Source: an uncultured Sphingomonadaceae bacterium
GTDB taxonomy: Bacteria; Pseudomonadota; Alphaproteobacteria; Sphingomonadales; Sphingomonadaceae
Direction of reading: 5' to 3'
Assembly (NCBI GenBank): GCA_938016505.1
Contig: CALLWN010000355.1
Span: forward strand, 1-8,862
DNA: 8,862 nucleotides
Part shown: one piece after another, positions 4,579-8,862 of the stretch
Numbering within the stretch: the first letter of the stretch is position 1
Layout: each line of letters opens with the position of its first letter
Position numbers and translations under genes: made by a program
Notes under the pieces: model-generated
Databases searched by the model: none
The model's input: only the letters and a program-made list of their open reading frames with translations
Told to the model about the DNA's origin: nothing

Positions 4579-7035
4579 ATGAGTTTCCAGTTCAAGTCAC
4601 CGGTTGCAACTGCACTCGACGTCAGCTGGCGCGACCTGGTGCGGATAGGCCCGGAGGATGATCCCTTCTGGTCGCGGGTTCGCGCCACGCAACTGGAATT
4701 CCTGGCCCGCTATTTTCCCTTTACGCTGGCAGTTGCAGCCGGCAATGCGAGCGTGGTTCTTGCCGCCCTTGCCCACAAGGCGCCGACCGACATTCTCCTG
4801 TTCTGGATGGTCGTCCAGACGGGAATGGCTGCTCATTTCACCTGGCGCCTGGTGAAGGAATCGGTGAGGCGCCGTCCCACGCCCGCCACCCGCCGCCACA
4901 CGATCCAGGTCATCCTCGAAATGGGGTTGGTCGGGAGCGCCTGGGGCATGCTGTTCAGCGCGATGCTGCCGAGCCTCGATCCGTCGGAACTTGCCCTTGT
5001 GGTCGGGATGACATTGGTGGGGATCGGCACGACGGCCTACTCGACTGCCGTCTTCCCCCTCGGCGCGATGGCACTTTCCGGTCCGATCGCAGCCGGGACA
5101 ATCATGGGGCTGCTCCGGGCGGACCCGCCGTTTGGCGTCTACATTCTCATCATCATGCTGGCCTTCCTGATGGTCATAGCCAGGGGCAATGCCCTGACAA
5201 CCTTCGCCTTCATTGCCCGGCTGCGCACCCAGGAGCGGCTGGTCGAGCAGGAGGAGGTGGTGAGACTTCTCCTGAACGAGTTCGAGGTCAATGGAAGCGA
5301 CTGGCTGTTCGAGTTCGACGAGCGCCGCAACCTCACCTTCGTCTCCAGTCGCTTCGCCGAGGCTGCAAACTCGACCGTCAAGGAGCTGTTCGGCCGCAAC
5401 TGGCTTTCGCTTTTTACCGATCGGCGCAGCGCAGCGCCGCTGTTCCGTGCTGTCGTGCGCCGCGAGCCTTTCAGGGACGTGGTGGTCCGGGTGCGTGTCG
5501 CCGACACCGACCGCTTCTGGTCACTTTCGGGCACGCCCAAGTTCGATTCCAGCGGCTGCTACCGCGGCTATCGGGGCGTCGGCTCCGACATCACCGATCG
5601 CCAGAAGAGCGCCGAGCGCATCATCGAACTCGCGACCTTCGACTCGCTGACCGGGCTGGTCAATCGCCGGATCATCCATACCGCAATCGCCGACGGCCTG
5701 AGTGGCCCCACCGGCGTAGCCCTGCTGTTCATCGATCTCGACCGTTTCAAGGCGGTCAATGACAGCCTTGGCCATTCCACCGGCGACCAGCTGCTGATCC
5801 AAGTCGCGGCACGGCTGCGCGGGGTGGTCGGTCCTCTCGGCCAGGTCGGCCGGCTCGGCGGCGACGAGTTCGCCGTGGTTCTGCGATCGGGAGACGCAGA
5901 GGCAGCCACTGCGCTCGGCGAGTGCCTCATCGCCGAGCTTTCGCGACCCTTCCCGCTGGGCGACACTGACGCCCGGATCGGCGCCAGTGTCGGTCTTGCC
6001 ATCGGGCCGGAAGACGGCGATTCGGTGGAAACACTGATGCGAGCAGCCGATCTTGCCCTCTACGATGTCAAGGGCAAGGGCCGTGGCACGGTGCGCCGCT
6101 ATGACCGCGAGATGCATGCCCGAGCCGAGGCGCGGCGCGCACTCGAGCTCGATCTGCGCCTCGCGCTCGAGCAGGGCCAGATCTACCTGATGTTTCAGCC
6201 GATCGTCGATGCGATCGATGAGCGTGTGGTCGGGTTCGAGGCGCTGATGCGATGGCGCCACCCCCGCGAGGGCGAGATCTCGCCCGCCATTTTCATCCCC
6301 ATCGCCGAGGACATCGGGTTCATTGGCGCGCTTGGCCAATTTGCACTCGACGAGGCGCTGCGCACCGCCGCGCGCTGGCCGCGCCATATCAAGATCTCGG
6401 TCAACCTTTCCTCGCTCCAGTTCGACCAGCCGACGCTGGTCGAGGACATTTCCGACGCGCTCAGAAGGCACGGTGTCGAGCCGCATCGGCTCGAGCTCGA
6501 GCTCACCGAGAGCGTGTTTCTCGACCAGCGCGAGACCACCGTTCGCACGCTCGCCCGGTTGCGTGAAATGGGGGTCGGGTTCGCGCTCGATGACTTCGGC
6601 ACGGGCTATTCCTCCCTCGGATACCTGCAGAAGGTGGAGTTCAACCGCATCAAGATCGACCAGAGCTTCGTGCGCGCCTCGGTCGAGGAAGGCAATGAAT
6701 CAACTGCCATCATCCAGGCGATCATCGCGCTTGCCGACCGGCTCGGGATGGAAACGACTGCGGAGGGCACCGAGACGCGCGCCGAGTTCGAGGCCATGCG
6801 CCGGCTCGGATGCGCCCAGGTTCAGGGGTTCTACTTCGGCCGGCCGATGTCCGAGGAGGATGCGATGCGCCATCTTGCCAAGTCCGAACCGTTGATTGCA
6901 GTTGACGGGCCCACCGCAGAGGATGTCGAATTCGACCTCGACGGTTTCGACAGCCTCACCCGTCCACAAAGCAGCGAAGCAGGGTATGTGCAATCGCGAG
7001 TGGTGGCGGAGCAGACCAGGGCCCGGCACCCCTGA
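4579..7035 (+). CDS. Membrane-bound PAS-GGDEF-EAL protein (cyclic-di-GMP cyclase/phosphodiesterase)
   Basis: This 818-residue inner-membrane signalling protein is predicted to make and break cyclic-di-GMP. Order of parts: a short cytosolic start, then about six membrane helices (roughly 45-66, 71-90, 108-130, 138-159, 161-179, 185-206). A PAS/PAC region (about 226-342) leads into the GGDEF domain (about 350-510), with FDSLTGLVNRR, FIDLDRFK (384-391) and an intact GGDEF at 427-431. The EAL domain runs from about 520 to 768. Its catalytic set looks complete: EAL 554-556, Asn609, ELTE 641-644, DDFGTG 671-676, KID 692-694, AEGTE 728-732 and VQG 748-750. The RxxD product-inhibition site is absent (GPLG at 418-421). 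About 50 residues follow the EAL domain as an acidic tail of unknown role. The ATG at 4579 follows an in-frame TAG at 4561 and lacks a clear ribosome binding site. The 3' 80 bases overlap nudC on the other strand. The sensed signal is unknown. Confidence 0.93.
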   Translation: MSFQFKSPVATALDVSWRDLVRIGPEDDPFWSRVRATQLEFLARYFPFTLAVAAGNASVVLAALAHKAPTDILLFWMVVQTGMAAHFTWRLVKESVRRRPTPATRRHTIQVILEMGLVGSAWGMLFSAMLPSLDPSELALVVGMTLVGIGTTAYSTAVFPLGAMALSGPIAAGTIMGLLRADPPFGVYILIIMLAFLMVIARGNALTTFAFIARLRTQERLVEQEEVVRLLLNEFEVNGSDWLFEFDERRNLTFVSSRFAEAANSTVKELFGRNWLSLFTDRRSAAPLFRAVVRREPFRDVVVRVRVADTDRFWSLSGTPKFDSSGCYRGYRGVGSDITDRQKSAERIIELATFDSLTGLVNRRIIHTAIADGLSGPTGVALLFIDLDRFKAVNDSLGHSTGDQLLIQVAARLRGVVGPLGQVGRLGGDEFAVVLRSGDAEAATALGECLIAELSRPFPLGDTDARIGASVGLAIGPEDGDSVETLMRAADLALYDVKGKGRGTVRRYDREMHARAEARRALELDLRLALEQGQIYLMFQPIVDAIDERVVGFEALMRWRHPREGEISPAIFIPIAEDIGFIGALGQFALDEALRTAARWPRHIKISVNLSSLQFDQPTLVEDISDALRRHGVEPHRLELELTESVFLDQRETTVRTLARLREMGVGFALDDFGTGYSSLGYLQKVEFNRIKIDQSFVRASVEEGNESTAIIQAIIALADRLGMETTAEGTETRAEFEAMRRLGCAQVQGFYFGRPMSEEDAMRHLAKSEPLIAVDGPTAEDVEFDLDGFDSLTRPQSSEAGYVQSRVVAEQTRARHP

Positions 7036-7831
7036 GCACGGCCGCCACTTCGTCGCGGTCAGCCCAGCGCGCCGCCTCGATCTCGGTCTCGTCCAGCCGA
7101 AGCGCGAAACCGTCCGCGTGTGCGACGGCGCCCAGCATCAGGCTTGAAGGGAAGGGCCACGGCTGGCTGGCGACATAGCGCACACCGCCTACCCGAATGC
7201 CGGCCTCTTCCCACAACTCCCGGGCGACCGCTTCCTCGAGCGATTCGCCGGCTTCGACGAACCCGGCGAGCGCCGAGTAGAAGCCTGGCGGAAACCCCTT
7301 CTGCCGGCCGACGAGGACCATGCCATCGCGCTCCGCGAGCATGATGACCACCGGGTCGACCCGGGGGAAATGCTCGGCACCGCAGGCGCCACAACTTCGC
7401 GACCAGCCAGCCTTCGCCATCGAAGTCGGCGCACCGCAATTGGCGCAGAACCGATGCCGCCGGTGCCAGTCAAGCAGCGAGCGCGCCTGGGCAACGATGG
7501 CCGCCTCCGCGCCGGGAAGCCGCGCGCCTGCGGCGCGGGCGTCGGTTGCCACACCCTCGAGGCCGTGCGCCGGGCCATCGACTGCGAAATGGGGCGCGCC
7601 GGCATCGTCAAGCCCAAGAAAAACGGTCGTGCCGTCCGGTGCATCGCTTCGGCGGACCCAGAGCAACGCGTCTCCGTCGGGGGCCAGCAGCGGCTTCAGC
7701 TGATCGAGCACGAGGAAGCGGGCCGCCGGATGCAGGCGTGCCATGCGCATTGCCGCCTCGTCCCGTCGCAGATGATCCGCCCGGTCGAGCCGGCCGCCCG
7801 TGAACCCCAGGGCCGTCCTGATCACCATCAT
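6956..7831 (-). CDS. nudC: NADH pyrophosphatase / NAD-cap RNA hydrolase (Nudix)
   Basis: NudC hydrolyses NAD(H) to NMN(H) and AMP and, in E. coli, removes NAD caps from RNA. The 291-residue protein has a weakly conserved N-terminal domain, a zinc ribbon with Cys129/132 and Cys147/150 (FCANCG, SCGACG), and the Nudix box at 190-212 (GFVEAGES...REL.EEAGI). The NudC signature SQPWPFP is at 222-228, followed by the closing PPPLAIAHTLLRCFVDG. Length and ends fit the family. ATG 7831 overlaps the mutY stop as ATGA, which suggests translational coupling. The next codon is also ATG (7828) and is better spaced from the AGGGG site, so the start may be one codon later. The frame stays open upstream to 8077, but that part is antisense-free shadow of mutY and was dropped. 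The last 80 bases overlap the 3' end of the GGDEF-EAL gene. Confidence 0.95.
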   Translation of the reverse strand: MMVIRTALGFTGGRLDRADHLRRDEAAMRMARLHPAARFLVLDQLKPLLAPDGDALLWVRRSDAPDGTTVFLGLDDAGAPHFAVDGPAHGLEGVATDARAAGARLPGAEAAIVAQARSLLDWHRRHRFCANCGAPTSMAKAGWSRSCGACGAEHFPRVDPVVIMLAERDGMVLVGRQKGFPPGFYSALAGFVEAGESLEEAVARELWEEAGIRVGGVRYVASQPWPFPSSLMLGAVAHADGFALRLDETEIEAARWADRDEVAAVLRGAGPWSAPPPLAIAHTLLRCFVDG

Positions 7832-8862
7832 TGTCCCCTTCGGTTTCCAGCCAGACCCTGTCCGACCGCAGCGGCCTTGGCGAACACTGTCGGCAGCCCT
7901 TCGATCCGGTCGCGCTCCACCCACAGCATGCCAGCCCCGAACTGCGGTTCGGTGTCGATCCGGATCGCTGCCACCTCGAGCTGCAGGTCGAAGTGGGTAA
8001 AGCCATGAACCACGGGCTGCTGCGCCCATGTCCACGCGCCCGGAAAGGGCAGGGCGGTGACTGCCTCGCTCATCCACGGCGTTCCCGGCAGGCCAAGCAT
8101 GCCGCCGAGGAGGCCGCGCGGCGGCCTTCGGACCAGTGCGACATGGCCTCGCGCCTCAACCCACCACACCGTACCGAACCGCTTCGGACGCAGCCTTCGG
8201 GGCAGACGAACCGGGAGTTCGCCGGTCCTGCTCGTCAGCCTTGCAACGCACCCCTCGGCCAACGGGCATTGGTCGCAAGCGGGCGCGTTCGGGCGGCAAA
8301 TCGTGGCCCCGAGGTCCATCAGCGCCTGGGCGAAGTCGCCCGGTCGGTCGGCAGGAACGTAGGCCTCGAGCGCCCGGCCCACGTCACGGTGCAGCCTAGG
8401 TCCGCTTGACCCGATCCCGAACACCCGTGCGCCGACGCGGGCAAGATTGGCGTCGACCGGCACGGTCACAGCGCCGAACGCAATGGCGGCGATTGCTGCT
8501 GCCGTGTAGGGTCCGATCCCGGGAAGCGCCCGCAACTCTTCAACGGTTTGGGGGAAGCGCCCACCTGCGGCCGTCACGGCGCGCGCGCAGGCGACAAGGT
8601 TGCGGGCTCGCGCATAATAGCCCAGCCCCGACCAGGCAGCCATCACCTCATCGGTTGCAGCAGACGCGAGTGCCTCGACCGACGGCCATCGACCGACAAA
8701 ACGAAGAAACGGCTCTTTGGCAGCTTCCACCGTCGTCTGCTGCAGCATGATCTCGGCAAGCCAGACCCGGTAGGGATCCGGAACTTGCGCAGACCCGGGC
8801 CCGGTTCGCCACGGCAGCTCGCGCGCGCGAATTCCCGGCCTCCCGTTCCTGCTCGGCGTCGG
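7828..8862 (-). CDS. mutY: A/G-specific adenine DNA glycosylase MutY (5' end beyond the right edge)
   Basis: MutY removes adenine mispaired with 8-oxoguanine, preventing G:C to T:A mutations. The visible 344 codons are open to the window edge. They include ELPWR and DPYRVWLAEIMLQQTTV, with the catalytic Glu at visible residue 37. The helix-hairpin-helix LPGIGPYTAAAI is near 113-124, and the catalytic Asp137 lies in VPVDANLARV. The 4Fe-4S ligands are in C-x6-C-x2-C-x5-C form at 189, 196, 199 and 205. A C-terminal Nudix-like 8-oxoG-recognition domain follows, with FGTVWWVEARGHVALVRRPP and the HGFTHFDLQLEV segment. Starting at the internal ATG at 8748 would remove the catalytic Glu, so the gene must begin further right. 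Only a few codons should be missing, judging from where family members place LPWR. It is transcribed ahead of nudC with a 4-base overlap. Confidence 0.96.
   Translation of the reverse strand, partial: PTPSRNGRPGIRARELPWRTGPGSAQVPDPYRVWLAEIMLQQTTVEAAKEPFLRFVGRWPSVEALASAATDEVMAAWSGLGYYARARNLVACARAVTAAGGRFPQTVEELRALPGIGPYTAAAIAAIAFGAVTVPVDANLARVGARVFGIGSSGPRLHRDVGRALEAYVPADRPGDFAQALMDLGATICRPNAPACDQCPLAEGCVARLTSRTGELPVRLPRRLRPKRFGTVWWVEARGHVALVRRPPRGLLGGMLGLPGTPWMSEAVTALPFPGAWTWAQQPVVHGFTHFDLQLEVAAIRIDTEPQFGAGMLWVERDRIEGLPTVFAKAAAVGQGLAGNRRGQ

Noticed and set aside
5521..6486. Minus-strand open frame of 321 codons opposite the GGDEF-EAL gene
   Set aside because: It is a shadow of conserved GGDEF and EAL catalytic sequence and has no own motifs.
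7832..8077. N-terminal extension of nudC to 373 codons
   Set aside because: The added part lies in another frame of mutY. NudC proteins start near MMVIRTALGF, where an ATGA overlap and an AGGGG site are present.
8746..8748. ATG at 8748 as the start of mutY
   Set aside because: The frame continues open upstream and contains the conserved ELPWR and the catalytic Glu of LAEIMLQQT, which this start would remove.
8821..8862. Alternating GCGCGCGC run near the right edge as a repeat or Z-DNA element
   Set aside because: It is short and falls in an Arg/Ala-coding part of mutY. GC-rich codon use explains it.
1..8862. Mobile elements, CRISPR arrays, tRNA/rRNA genes, defence systems
   Set aside because: I looked for transposase or integrase motifs, regularly spaced repeats, clover-leaf-like sequences and defence enzymes and saw none. 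All coding space is taken by recognisable housekeeping or signalling genes.

Overview
The window is a GC-rich stretch of ordinary chromosome. It most likely comes from an alphaproteobacterium of the order Sphingomonadales (Erythrobacter, Novosphingobium or Sphingomonas-like). This inference rests on the serC-serA operon with the alphaproteobacterial type of SerC and a serC-leader-like RNA, on a membrane-anchored CycM-like cytochrome c beside a stand-alone prephenate dehydratase, and on the overall protein style. I see no phage, plasmid, transposon, CRISPR, tRNA or rRNA signal, and no gene-free stretch longer than about 150 bases.

Layout, left to right. (1) On the minus strand, serC (phosphoserine aminotransferase) is followed 11 bases later by the first 166 codons of serA (3-phosphoglycerate dehydrogenase), which runs off the left edge. 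Together they make L-serine from 3-phosphoglycerate. Just upstream of serC is a two-hairpin leader whose second hairpin buries the serC ribosome binding site. (2) A 134-base divergent spacer with a perfect 16-base palindrome separates serC from a plus-strand LOG/TIGR00730-family gene (nucleotide phosphoribohydrolase-like). (3) That gene converges, with 2 bases between stop codons, on a minus-strand gene for a membrane-anchored mono-heme cytochrome c. A strong minus-strand intrinsic terminator lies upstream of the cytochrome gene, where no obvious gene precedes it. (4) On the plus strand come pheA (prephenate dehydratase with ACT domain) and a large membrane-bound PAS-GGDEF-EAL protein for cyclic-di-GMP turnover. 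(5) On the minus strand, mutY (A/G adenine DNA glycosylase, 5' end beyond the right edge) overlaps nudC (NADH pyrophosphatase / NAD-cap hydrolase) by 4 bases. The nudC 3' end overlaps the 3' end of the GGDEF-EAL gene by 80 bases on opposite strands.

The genes are mostly housekeeping: serine and phenylalanine biosynthesis, respiration, nucleotide and DNA quality control, and second-messenger signalling. I do not see a clearly new multi-gene system. The points worth a second look are regulatory or structural: the serC leader, the palindrome in front of the LOG gene, the orphan terminator and sequestered ribosome binding site upstream of the cytochrome gene, the GGDEF domain without an inhibitory site, and the long convergent overlap.
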